64,000 nucleotides of DNA from Pseudomonadota bacterium (GCA_020160755.1 JAIUPN010000016.1:1-64000); one strand, 5' to 3'. Counted from the first letter of the stretch, positions 31,839 to 39,531 are shown. Numbers and translations: made by a program. Notes: generated by a model from the sequence alone, not told the origin.

Positions 31839-32633
31839 ATGAAGAATATCCTGTTGCTCGTACATGACGACCATGGCCAGGAAGCTCGCCTGCAGGCGGC
31901 GCTCGATATCACCCGCGCGGTCGAAGGCCATCTGACCTGCATCGACGTCACGCCCTATCCGCTCATCGCCGGTGACGGGTTCGGCTTTGCCGAAACCGTC
32001 GTCATCCTCGACGAGCGCGAAAGCGAGGCGAAGAACAAGTCGGTGATCAGCGAGCGCCTGTCGCGCGAGGATGTCAGCTGGAGCTGGATCGACGCGATGG
32101 ACGAGATCGCGAATGCGGTACTCGATGCCGCCGACCTCGCCGACCTCATCATCCTCAATCGCGCGCTCGACGGCTTTCCGATGCCCGACATGCGCGACAT
32201 CGCGAGCCGCATTGTCGCGCGCGCGAGTGCGCCCGTGCTGGCGGTGCCCGAGACGCTCGAACGCTTCGAGCTCGAGCGCGCGCTCGTCGCGTGGGACGGT
32301 CGTCCCTCGGCGGCGGCCGCGCTCCGCGCCGCTGTACCGCTGCTCGTCTTCGCGAAAGAGGTCGAGATCTTCACCGCAGAAGGGTCCGACAATCATATCG
32401 TGCCCGAGGATGCCGCGGCCTATCTGTCGCGCCACGGCATAGCGGCAAATGTGCGCAAGACCGACATCGGCAAGTTTCACGCCGATTTCCTGATCTCGGA
32501 CGAGGCAAAGATGTTCCGCGCCGATTATATCGTGATGGGCGCCTACGGCCGCGGCCGGCTGCGCGAGACCTTCGGCGGCATCACGAAGAATCTGCTGACG
32601 AAGAGCAAGTTCCCCCTGCTGATGAGCCATTGA
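31839..32633 (+). CDS. Universal stress protein, tandem UspA-like (copy 1)
   Basis: 264 aa, about two Usp folds long. The first begins MKNILLLVHDDHGQEARLQAAL; the second ends with the nucleotide-loop pattern IVMGAYGRGRLRETFGGITKNLL and LLMSH. Such tandem Usps are typical of low-oxygen and stationary-phase regulons. The start at 31839 is set by AAGGAGACGGCTC. It resembles the protein at 35412-36221 in layout and C-terminus. Confidence 0.9.
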   Translation: MKNILLLVHDDHGQEARLQAALDITRAVEGHLTCIDVTPYPLIAGDGFGFAETVVILDERESEAKNKSVISERLSREDVSWSWIDAMDEIANAVLDAADLADLIILNRALDGFPMPDMRDIASRIVARASAPVLAVPETLERFELERALVAWDGRPSAAAALRAAVPLLVFAKEVEIFTAEGSDNHIVPEDAAAYLSRHGIAANVRKTDIGKFHADFLISDEAKMFRADYIVMGAYGRGRLRETFGGITKNLLTKSKFPLLMSH

Positions 32634-32754
32634 TCGATGGCCCCCGGCCCTGTTTTCCGGCTTCGGGCTCGCACCTCCGAAAGGCCGAGCCCGACGATTT
32701 TACAAGACTTTGGGGAAGCATGTGGCGGCATGCAAAGGCGTCGATAACGGGACC

Positions 32755-33174
32755 ATGGACATGTTGATCGCCCGATCGGGTTGGAGCGAGGCACCGCCGA
32801 CCATTCTTATCGTCGAGGATGACCCGGCAGTGCGCCGCTCGCTCCTCCTGCTTCTGCAGGGGCGCGGATTTGCGGTGAAGGCCTGGCCCGCCGCCGATCC
32901 CGCGCTCGCCGAGGCGGCGCGTGCCGCGCCCGACTGCCTGATCGTCGATTACCGGCTCGAGAGCAGCGACGGGATCGCGATGCTGCGCGCGCTGCGCGCG
33001 CAGGGCTGGGATGGGCCGGCCATCCTGATCTCCGCCTATCCGTCCGGGGAACTGAGCGCGCGCGCGCGCGAGGCGGGCTTCGCGCTCGTTCTGGAAAAGC
33101 CCTTGCGCGAGCATATGCTTGTCGACGCCGTGACGAGGCTCACGCGCAGCGGCACGCCGCCCGCAAGCCCTTGA
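32755..33174 (+). CDS. Receiver-only response regulator
   Basis: 139 aa, a single CheY-like receiver: ILIVEDDPAVRRSL (acid pocket), LIVDYRLESSDG (phospho-Asp), LISAYPS (Ser in the switch position) and VLEKPL (Lys). No output domain follows. I take the ATG at 32755; a TTG 45 bases upstream would extend it. The partner kinase is unknown. FixL is the nearest kinase, and the stand-alone LuxR protein at 24527 is a possible output partner. Confidence 0.85.
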   Translation: MDMLIARSGWSEAPPTILIVEDDPAVRRSLLLLLQGRGFAVKAWPAADPALAEAARAAPDCLIVDYRLESSDGIAMLRALRAQGWDGPAILISAYPSGELSARAREAGFALVLEKPLREHMLVDAVTRLTRSGTPPASP

Positions 33175-33196
33175 GGTCTTGTCCGGCCGCGCGCAG

Positions 33197-33397
33197 CTAT
33201 TCGGGATATTCGCGCGGCGTGGTTTCGGGATGGCTGTCGGGAAGCACCGGTGCCTCCGGCGACGTGCGCAGCGGCTGGCGATCGGGGTCCGGTGCAGGCG
33301 TCTCCGGATAGGCCTTGTCGGGCTGCGTCGGCGGGTCGCAATCGGGACATTCGGGAGGGCGCGCCGCGCTGGCGGGGTCTCGCTCGAAACGATCCAT
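33197..33397 (-). CDS. Small proline-rich acidic protein, 66 aa
   Basis: MDRFERDPASAARPPECPDCDPP contains one CPDC pair, and the rest is Pro/Glu/Asp-rich and likely disordered (PETPAPDPDRQPLRTSPEAP). AGGAGAG lies before the ATG. It is in the same orientation as, and downstream of, the alcohol dehydrogenase gene. Function unknown. Confidence 0.5.
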   Translation of the reverse strand: MDRFERDPASAARPPECPDCDPPTQPDKAYPETPAPDPDRQPLRTSPEAPVLPDSHPETTPREYPE

Positions 33398-33462
33398 GGC
33401 AGTCTCTCCTGACAGGCCGATCTGGCCTTCGCCACTTTCGCGCCGCTGGTGCGGGCGCGCCA

Positions 33463-34479
33463 TTAGGGATTCCCCCTAGCCGCGCCCTCGGGGACGAGGA
33501 CGAGCGCGCCTTCGACTTCGCCGGCGCGCAACCGGTCGAGCGCGCGATTGGCGTCGGCGAGCGGTAGCGCGGTGACATGCGTCCGCACGCCGCAGCGCGC
33601 CGCGGCTTCGAGAAACGCTGCGCCATCGGCACGGGTCAGATTGGCGACCGACCGGATAGACCTTTCCTCCCAGAGATCGGCATAAGGAAAGGACGGGATG
33701 TCGCTCATATGAATGCCGGCGCAGATGACGCGTCCGCCCTTGCGGACATGGCGTAGCGCTTCGGGAACCAGTGCTCCGACCGGCGCAAAGAGGATCGCTG
33801 CGTCGAGCGGGTCCGGCGGTGCTTCGGTCGACGCGCCCGCCCAGGCGCAACCCAGGCGGCGGGCGAAATCCTGACCAGCGGTATCGCCTTCGCGTGTGAA
33901 GGCGTAGACATCGGTGCCGTCGGCGATCGCGAGCTGCGCGAGAATATGTGCGGCGGCGCCGAAACCATAGAGGCCGAGCGCCTTCGCGCTGTCCGCCATG
34001 CGATAGGCGCGGTAGCCGATCAAGCCGGCGCAGAGCAAAGGCGCCGCATGAAGATCGTCGAAGGCGGCAGGGATTGCGAGGCAGAAGCGCGCATCGGCGA
34101 CGACATGCGAAGCGAAACCGCCGTCGCGCGTGAATCCGGTGAACTCGGGCGCGTCGCAGAGATTTTCATGGCCCGCAGCGCAATAGGGGCAGGTGCCGCA
34201 ACTCCTGCCGAGCCAAGGCACGCCGACCCGCTCGCCAAGCCCGAACCGCGTGACGCCCGCGCCGAGTGCGTCGACGCGGCCGACGATCTCATGTCCCGGG
34301 ACAATCGGAAGCCGGCCGCTGATGTCGCCGTCGGCGATATGGAGATCGGTCCGGCACACGCCGCAAGCGGTGATCGCGATCCTGATTTCGCCGTCCGCCG
34401 GGGCCGGCATCGCGCGTTCGACGCGGTGCAGCGGTGCGCCCGGCGTGTCGAGCTGCATGGCATGAAAGCCTTGGTCCAT
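33463..34479 (-). CDS. Zinc-dependent alcohol dehydrogenase, AdhA-like
   Basis: 338 aa MDR enzyme. Catalytic zinc residues are in ACGVCRTDLHI and PGHEIVG; structural zinc cysteines are in CGTCPYCAAGHENLC. The NAD loop GLYGFGAAAHI is slightly off the GxGxxG pattern. This is the type often annotated as an alternative alcohol/formaldehyde dehydrogenase in stress clusters, distinct from the 18265-19332 enzyme. GGAGA lies upstream of the ATG. It is 51 bp downstream of the GNAT gene. Confidence 0.92.
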   Translation of the reverse strand: MDQGFHAMQLDTPGAPLHRVERAMPAPADGEIRIAITACGVCRTDLHIADGDISGRLPIVPGHEIVGRVDALGAGVTRFGLGERVGVPWLGRSCGTCPYCAAGHENLCDAPEFTGFTRDGGFASHVVADARFCLAIPAAFDDLHAAPLLCAGLIGYRAYRMADSAKALGLYGFGAAAHILAQLAIADGTDVYAFTREGDTAGQDFARRLGCAWAGASTEAPPDPLDAAILFAPVGALVPEALRHVRKGGRVICAGIHMSDIPSFPYADLWEERSIRSVANLTRADGAAFLEAAARCGVRTHVTALPLADANRALDRLRAGEVEGALVLVPEGAARGNP

Positions 34480-34530
34480 TGGGAGTGTCTCCAGCCGGCT
34501 GCCTGCCGGGCGCCGACCCGATGGCCAAGG

Positions 34531-35076
34531 TCAGCGAAGCTCGAGTTCGAGCAGAGCGAGCGTGGCGTCGCCATCATAGTCGCTCGCCTTGAACCCCAGC
34601 GTCCGCTCGACCTCCATCGCGCCTCGATTGGCGCGGCTCTCGATCGACCGCAACGTCTTGAGGCCGCGGGCGCGGGCGAGATCGACGGCATGGTTGAGGA
34701 GGGTCCAGCCGACGCCGCGTGTCTTATACGCCGGCGCGACCGAAATCGCGACCTCGGCGGTCACGAACGCATCGTCGGCAGCAATCAGCAGGCTCGCAAT
34801 CAGCTCCGAGGTCGCGGCATCGAACGCGAGCAGATGCTCGCGATGGCGGTGATCGACACCGATCATCGCCGCGAGCTGGGCGCTCGACAGGTGCGACTGG
34901 CCGCTCAGGAAGCGGAACTGCATATCGTCCGCCGTCAGGCCGTCGAAGAAATGATCGACGATATCCGCGTCGCTCTCCGCGACCGGCCGGAGACGAAGGT
35001 CGACGCCGCTGCGGGTCTGCAGGCAGGTCTCGGTCGCCTCGCTGAGCGTGGTGTCGGGCGCATTGGTGAGCGTCAT
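34531..35076 (-). CDS. GNAT-family N-acetyltransferase
   Basis: 181 aa. A GNAT core: LRLRPVAESDADIVDHFF, DMQFRFLS, EVAISVAPAYKTRGVGWTLLNHAVDLARARGL (acetyl-CoA pyrophosphate loop in motif A) and SIESRANRGAMEVERTLGF. It resembles the acetyltransferase domain of protein lysine acetyltransferases (Pat-like) without the acyl-CoA synthetase part. Target unknown. Probably cotranscribed with the alcohol dehydrogenase gene. Confidence 0.88.
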   Translation of the reverse strand: MTLTNAPDTTLSEATETCLQTRSGVDLRLRPVAESDADIVDHFFDGLTADDMQFRFLSGQSHLSSAQLAAMIGVDHRHREHLLAFDAATSELIASLLIAADDAFVTAEVAISVAPAYKTRGVGWTLLNHAVDLARARGLKTLRSIESRANRGAMEVERTLGFKASDYDGDATLALLELELR

Positions 35077-35299
35077 CCTCTGTCTCCTTGATTTGGATCG
35101 GACCGCCGGAGCGGCGAAGGGCGAAGGGTGAGGGTGCCCGCGATACGGCTTTGCTCGCGCCGTGGGTCCGCCGGCGCGCGATTCACCGGCGTCCGGCGCG
35201 GGTGCGCGCGAAATGGGGTCAATGGACTGGGTCTCGGCATCGCTTGCTCCTTTGCGACGTCAAGCTAACGCCCCGCGCGGTCGGCGCATTTCGTAATTA

Positions 35300-35312
35300 T
35301 ACGGAGCGACCG
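35300..35312 (+). promoter_or_regulatory. TACGKA motif (FixJ-box-like) upstream of Usp gene 2
   Basis: TACGGAGCGACCG, 112 bp before the ATG, matching TACGTAACGACCG in front of the LuxR-type gene and followed in both by CAG. A TTCGTAATTA stretch precedes it. Confidence 0.45.
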
Positions 35313-35345
35313 CAGTATGCCGCCCGGCCTGAAGGGCGCGGTTTA

Positions 35346-35359
35346 TTGACCGGTGTCAA
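35346..35359 (+). promoter_or_regulatory. FNR/FixK box upstream of Usp gene 2
   Basis: TTGACCGGTGTCAA is a perfect TTGAC-N4-GTCAA palindrome centred 59.5 bp before the Usp start codon. Its half-sites and spacer are almost identical to those of the box at 9420-9433. Confidence 0.7.
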
Positions 35360-35411
35360 TGAAGCTGGTGCGCATAAGCGCTTCCCTCTCCATCATGAAG
35401 GAGAGCAAGAC

Positions 35412-36221
35412 ATGCGAAATCTTTTGATTCACGCCGACGCGAGCCCGGCCATGGCCGCGCGCACCGAGACGGCGCTCGCTATCGGACGGCGCCTCGGCGC
35501 TCATCTCAGTTTCCTGATCTGCTCGCCCTTCCAGCAGTTCATCGCCTCCGATCCCTTTGGCGGCATGTATCTGGCGCGCGAACAGCTCGCCAAGGCGCAG
35601 CTTGCCGATGCCGAGCTCGAGACCCGGCTCGCGGCGCAGCTCGCGCGCGAGGATGTGCCCTGGGACGTCGCCATCGCCGACGGCGATGCGCTCGCGGCGC
35701 TCTCGCTCGCCGCGACGCTAGCCGATCTTGCCATCGTATCGCTCGGCCCCCGCGACCGGCGCGGCCTCGCGCAGCCGACGCTGGCGGGCGACCTCGCAAT
35801 GACTGTGCCCGCGCCCGTGCTCGCGTTGCCCGCCGAAGGCCAGCCGCTCGACCTAGATGCCCCGGTGATGATCCTGTGGAACGGCAGCCCGCAAGCCGCG
35901 CACGCCTTGCGCGCCGCTGGGCCGTTGATGGCGGGCGCGGGCAGCGTGACGATGGTGCAGGTCGGGCCGGATGAGGGACGGGTGCCGGCCGAGGACGCGC
36001 TCTGCTATCTGTCGCGGCACGGCATTCATGCTGAGCTTCGCCGCCACGATCGCGGGGCGCTTACGCCCGAGGAGATACTCGAGCGAACCGCGAAGGAAAT
36101 GGCCCCGGGGCTCATCGTGATGGGCGCCTATGGACGTCCGCGGCTGCGCGAGACCCTGTTCGGCGGGGTGACGCGTTATCTCCTCGAAGCTGCGCAAGCG
36201 CCGCTCCTCCTCGCCCATTGA
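35412..36221 (+). CDS. Universal stress protein, tandem UspA-like (copy 2)
   Basis: 269 aa. The first Usp fold starts MRNLLIHADASPAMAARTETALAIG. The second covers about 150-269 and ends IVMGAYGRPRLRETLFGGVTRYLL with LLLAH, an ATP-loop-like motif. AAGGAGAGCAAGAC precedes the ATG. An upstream in-frame region from 35088 was rejected because it has no family similarity and includes both regulatory boxes. Confidence 0.9.
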   Translation: MRNLLIHADASPAMAARTETALAIGRRLGAHLSFLICSPFQQFIASDPFGGMYLAREQLAKAQLADAELETRLAAQLAREDVPWDVAIADGDALAALSLAATLADLAIVSLGPRDRRGLAQPTLAGDLAMTVPAPVLALPAEGQPLDLDAPVMILWNGSPQAAHALRAAGPLMAGAGSVTMVQVGPDEGRVPAEDALCYLSRHGIHAELRRHDRGALTPEEILERTAKEMAPGLIVMGAYGRPRLRETLFGGVTRYLLEAAQAPLLLAH

Positions 36222-36641
36222 CCGCGCGATGCATATCGCAGCGGGGGCGCCCGGGTCGGCGGCGCAAGGGTAAGCTGGCGAGGTTCACAACTAGACGATG
36301 ACCAACGATGCCAGTGCGGCAACAGTGGGCATTTTGAGACGGCTGGCGACCGAAGTCAGAGCAAGAAATCCGCAGAAATCCAGCAATATAGACCGAATTT
36401 GGGGCCCTTTTGGGGGCACCTCACTATTTCCAAATGGAGAAGAAGCGCGGAAAAATGGGATTTTTGGGGAGGTATTGGATTCCGGCTCGGCCTCCAAACT
36501 TCCCTCCCCTGTTCAGGCCGACGCTATGGATGTCGTAGCGCCGTTTCTTGACGACAGCCTGACGGGCCCGGTTTCCGCTTGCCGTTTCGGCAGCGGCCCG
36601 GAATATTGGCGCTATCCGCCCATCGGAAAAGGACGCGCAAT
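36222..36641. other. Gene-free stretch with lower GC than its surroundings
   Basis: 420 bp without a convincing gene. Between about 36340 and 36500 the sequence is unusually rich in A/T and in runs such as TTTTGGGGG, CCCTTTTGGGGG and GGGATTTTTGGGG. Open frames on both strands here have atypical codon use and no recognisable similarity. It could be a decayed element or a structured non-coding region. Confidence 0.4.
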
Positions 36642-37022
36642 ATGGCTCATGGTACGGCTCGCATCGGCAACGACCATTATCGCACCGAAATCAATGTGAG
36701 CGGCCATGACCTGGTCGGCGACGAGGGGCCGGGGCTGGGTGGGCAGAATCTCGGGCCTGCGCCCTATGACTTCCTGCTCGCCGGGCTCGGCGCCTGCACC
36801 GCCATCACGCTGCGCATGTATGCCGATCGCAAGCAATGGCCGATGGAATCGGTCGAGGTCGGCCTGCGCCTGCAGAATTCCGACGGGCTGCGGATCGACC
36901 GGGTGCTGACGATCATCGGGCTCGATGACGAACAGAAGGCGCGGATGGCCGATATCGCCGAGCGCACGCCGGTGACCCTGACGCTGAAGGGCGGCCTGCC
37001 GATCGACACACGGCTCGCCTGA
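36642..37022 (+). CDS. OsmC-family protein
   Basis: 126 aa. MAHGTARIGNDHYRTEINVSGH, then DFLLAGLGACTAITLRMYADRKQWPMESVEV containing the conserved peroxidatic-type Cys (about residue 49) of OsmC/Ohr. The second Cys typical of Ohr peroxidases is not evident, so it belongs to the single-Cys YhfA-like branch and its activity is uncertain. 50 bp upstream of the tetR gene. Confidence 0.88.
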   Translation: MAHGTARIGNDHYRTEINVSGHDLVGDEGPGLGGQNLGPAPYDFLLAGLGACTAITLRMYADRKQWPMESVEVGLRLQNSDGLRIDRVLTIIGLDDEQKARMADIAERTPVTLTLKGGLPIDTRLA

Positions 37023-37034
37023 TCGGCGCGCCAC

Positions 37035-37075
37035 TGGACAAGTTGCGATCCGCCACTTATATACCAGACGTTATG
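37035..37075 (+). promoter_or_regulatory. tetR promoter and TetR operator copy 1
   Basis: TGGACA (37035-37040), 17 nt, then TATATA (37058-37063) form a good sigma-70-type promoter ending about 10 nt before the ATG at 37073. This predicts a leaderless or nearly leaderless mRNA. ACTTATATACCAGACG overlaps the -10 and is shared with the efflux promoter at 37745-37765. Confidence 0.65.
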
Positions 37076-37693
37076 GAAATCGAAACCGCCACCGCCGCCC
37101 ATTCGCATAAGGGCCGTCCGCGCGAATTTTGCGTCGATGCCGCCTTGGCCGCGGCGCTGCGCGTCTTCTGGTCGAAGGGCTATGAGGGCGCGTCGATGGC
37201 CGACCTGACCGAGGCGATGGGGATCACCAAGCCCAGCCTCTACGCCGCCTTCGGCAACAAGGAGGCGCTCTTCAACAAGGCGCTCGACCTCTATGAGCGC
37301 GAAAAGGCCGACTATATGCACGCCGCGCTCGACGCGCCGACTGCGCGCGGCGTCGCCGAGCGGCTGATGTATGGCGCGCTTGACATGTACACCTGCCCCG
37401 AGAATCCGAACGGTTGTCTCGGCGTCATCACCTCGGTCGCCTGCGGGGCCGAGGCCGAATGTATTCGCCAGGCCGTGCTCGAACGCGGCGCGGCGGCGAA
37501 ACGCGCGATGCTCGCACGCTTCGCGCGCGCCAAGGAAGAGGGCGATTTCCCGCCCGACACCGACGCCGAAGGCCTCGCCGCGTTCCTGACCGCGGTGAAC
37601 CAGGGCATGTCGGTGCAGGCGGGCGCGGGGGCGACGCGCGCCGAACTCGAGCGGCTCGTCGAAACCAGTCTGAAGCTGTGGCCGGGACGCTAG
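37073..37693 (+). CDS. TetR/AcrR-family repressor of the adjacent RND operon
   Basis: 206 aa. N-terminal HTH: AALRVFWSKGYEGASMADLTEAMGITKPSLYAAFGNKEALF (about 20-60). The C-terminal ligand domain has CPENPNGCLGVITSVACGAEAEC, with several cysteines that might sense redox or electrophiles. I chose the ATG at 37073; a TTG 30 nt upstream lies within the promoter. Divergence of function from the neighbours is unlikely, because the operator is repeated upstream of the efflux genes. Confidence 0.9.
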   Translation: MEIETATAAHSHKGRPREFCVDAALAAALRVFWSKGYEGASMADLTEAMGITKPSLYAAFGNKEALFNKALDLYEREKADYMHAALDAPTARGVAERLMYGALDMYTCPENPNGCLGVITSVACGAEAECIRQAVLERGAAAKRAMLARFARAKEEGDFPPDTDAEGLAAFLTAVNQGMSVQAGAGATRAELERLVETSLKLWPGR

Positions 37694-37727
37694 TAGAAAA
37701 ATTTTTACTGCTCGGTACAGAATGCGG

Positions 37728-37765
37728 TTGACGCAGCGCAGCACGACTTATATACCACCTAGTAT
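37728..37765 (+). promoter_or_regulatory. RND operon promoter and TetR operator copy 2
   Basis: A -35-like TTGACG (37728-37733) is followed after 17 nt by TATACC. ACTTATATACCACCTAGTAT contains the palindrome TATAC-N6-GTATA (37751-37766). The block ACTTATATACCA is identical to that in front of tetR. Confidence 0.65.
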
Positions 37766-38079
37766 ACAAAGATAGGCTCTCCCCCGAGACCGACCGCTGC
37801 ATGACAACATGCGGCGGTCGGAACCTTCACCACCGATTATTATCCCGGGAGCGGGTCCTGTTCCGGTCGGGCGCTCGTCGGCGTTCGTCCGCAAGACATA
37901 ACAGGGAGCCGGCGCGCGCATTTTCGATGCGGGCGGCCGGAGGGGCGGTCGTCCTCTTCGAAGAGGGCCGTCCGGCAGCAAGGACTGTTTCAAGACTGGA
38001 CCGAAGGCGTGCGCTTTCGGGGCCGAGACCCGCTGCGCCTCGCGCGCGGCCGAACCGAATAAAGAGAAGAGGGCACTCC
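37766..38079 (+). other. Long 5' leader of the RND operon with a strong hairpin
   Basis: About 310 nt separate the operator from the adaptor start codon. At 37791-37821, CGACCGCTGCATG and CATGCGGCGGTCG pair with one mismatch around ACAA. A second possible hairpin lies near 37940-37975 (GCCGGAGGGGCGG / CCGTCCGGC). I see no intact gene; the leader may serve in attenuation or mRNA stability. Confidence 0.4.
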
Positions 38080-39354
38080 ATGACCGTCCACACCCCGATC
38101 GAAAGGCTCGACCCCGCCGATGCGAAGGTCCGCCGCGAACTCAAGACTTTGCTCCATCCGGCCCGCGGCCGCCGCGTTGCGTGGATCGGGGCGTTCCTCG
38201 TGCTCGTTATCGGCGCCTGGTGGCTGCTCCGCGACGGCGCTCCTCCCGCCGCTGCTGCGCCCGCGCCGGTGCTCACCGTGGCGGCGCCGATCGCGCGCGA
38301 CGTAACGCTCTGGGACGAATATATCGGTCGCTTCGAGGCATCGAAGGCCGTCGAGGTGCGCCCGCGCGTTTCGGGTGCGATCACGGGCGTCCACTTCACC
38401 GATGGGCAGATCGTCCGTCAGGGTCAGCCGCTCTTCACCATCGACCCGCGTCCCTATCGCGCCGCGCTCGCCGAAGCGCGCGCTTCGGCAGCCAGCGCGC
38501 GCAGCGATCTCGCGCTCGCGCGCCTCGAACTTGAACGTGCCGGACGCCTTGTCGACGTCGAGGCGGTGTCGCAGAGCGAGATCGATCGTCTGCGTGCCCG
38601 CGTCAACGCGGCCAATGCTGCGCTGGCCGGGGCCGATGCCCGCATCGCGGCGCGTGCGCTCGATGTCGAATTCACCGTCGTTCGCGCGCCGCTGAGCGGC
38701 CGCATCTCCGATCGCCAGATCGACGCGGGCAACCTTGTGTCGGCGGGCGATGCCGGCGGCACGCTGCTCACCACGATCAACGCGCTCGATCCGGTGTATT
38801 TCACCTTTCAGGGATCCGAAGCGCTGTTCCTCAAGACCAAGCGCGAGGGCGGCGACAAGGGTGCTGCCGTCGAAGTCCGCCTGCAGGACGAAGGCGATTA
38901 CCGCTGGAAGGGCCAGCTCGACTTTACCGACAATGGCCTCGATCCGCGCTCGGGCACGATCCGCGCCCGCGCCAGCTTCCGCAATCCGGAGATGTTTCTG
39001 ACCCCCGGCATGTTCGGCAACATGCGGCTGTCGACCGGACAGACGACGCGCGCGCTGCTGGTTCCTGCTGCTGCGGTGCAGACCGATCAGGCGCGCAAGA
39101 TCGTCTATGTCGTCGGCAAGGATGGAACCGTTGCGGCCAAGCCGGTCGAACTTGGCCCCGAAGTCGACGGGCTCAGCGTCATCCGTGCGGGGCTGACGCC
39201 GACCGACCGCGTCGTGATCGCCGGATACCAGTTCGCGCGCCCCGGTGAAAAGGCGGTGACCAAGGCCGGCAAGATCGCCGCTTCGACAACGCCTCCGAAG
39301 GGTGCAGCCGCCGCGGTCGAACCGGTGTCGGCGCAGGCGACCTTCGCGCGGTAA
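38080..39354 (+). CDS. RND efflux periplasmic adaptor (membrane fusion protein)
   Basis: 424 aa. One N-terminal transmembrane helix (VAWIGAFLVLVIGAWWLL, about 33-50) anchors it. Lipoyl halves are VEVRPRVSGAITGVHFTDGQIVRQGQPLFTIDPRPY and DVEFTVVRAPLSGRISD, flanking a helical hairpin (about 135-195). A beta-barrel with NPEMFLTPGMFGNMRL follows. This is the MexE/AcrA-like class. It bridges the inner-membrane pump and the outer-membrane channel encoded downstream. Confidence 0.93.
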   Translation: MTVHTPIERLDPADAKVRRELKTLLHPARGRRVAWIGAFLVLVIGAWWLLRDGAPPAAAAPAPVLTVAAPIARDVTLWDEYIGRFEASKAVEVRPRVSGAITGVHFTDGQIVRQGQPLFTIDPRPYRAALAEARASAASARSDLALARLELERAGRLVDVEAVSQSEIDRLRARVNAANAALAGADARIAARALDVEFTVVRAPLSGRISDRQIDAGNLVSAGDAGGTLLTTINALDPVYFTFQGSEALFLKTKREGGDKGAAVEVRLQDEGDYRWKGQLDFTDNGLDPRSGTIRARASFRNPEMFLTPGMFGNMRLSTGQTTRALLVPAAAVQTDQARKIVYVVGKDGTVAAKPVELGPEVDGLSVIRAGLTPTDRVVIAGYQFARPGEKAVTKAGKIAASTTPPKGAAAAVEPVSAQATFAR

Positions 39355-39365
39355 TTTAACATAAG

Positions 39366-39494
39366 CTCCTCCCCTTCGGGGGAGGGGTTGGGGTGGGGGT
39401 TCGCGGCGTCCCCTCACGGCCGATGGCCCCCGCCCCGCTGCGACCAGGCAGCAAGCTGCCTGGTCTCGCTGCCCCTCCCTCGAGGAGAGGGGCT
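39366..39494. repeat. Multi-hairpin intergenic repeat inside the efflux operon
   Basis: Three hairpins fill the adaptor-permease gap: CCTCCCC/GGGGAGG (39368-39385), the perfect GACCAGGCAGC/GCTGCCTGGTC (39442-39465, AA loop), and GCCCCT/AGGGGC (about 39471-39493). The G-rich GGGGTTGGGGTGGGGGTTCG between them is typical of dispersed palindromic repeats in sphingomonad genomes. It may tune relative expression of the operon. Confidence 0.6.
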
Positions 39495-39531
39495 GGTTCA
39501 GACCGTTTACCTTCCAGACAGGGGCTCTCCC

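Noticed and set aside
35088..35411. N-terminal extension of the second universal stress protein
   Set aside because: The extension covers the FixJ-like and FNR boxes, lacks family similarity, and a strong AAGGAG precedes the internal ATG.
36298..36699. 133-codon plus-strand frame between the Usp and OsmC genes
   Set aside because: Atypical codon use, no ribosome-binding site and overlap with the OsmC start; treated as non-coding.
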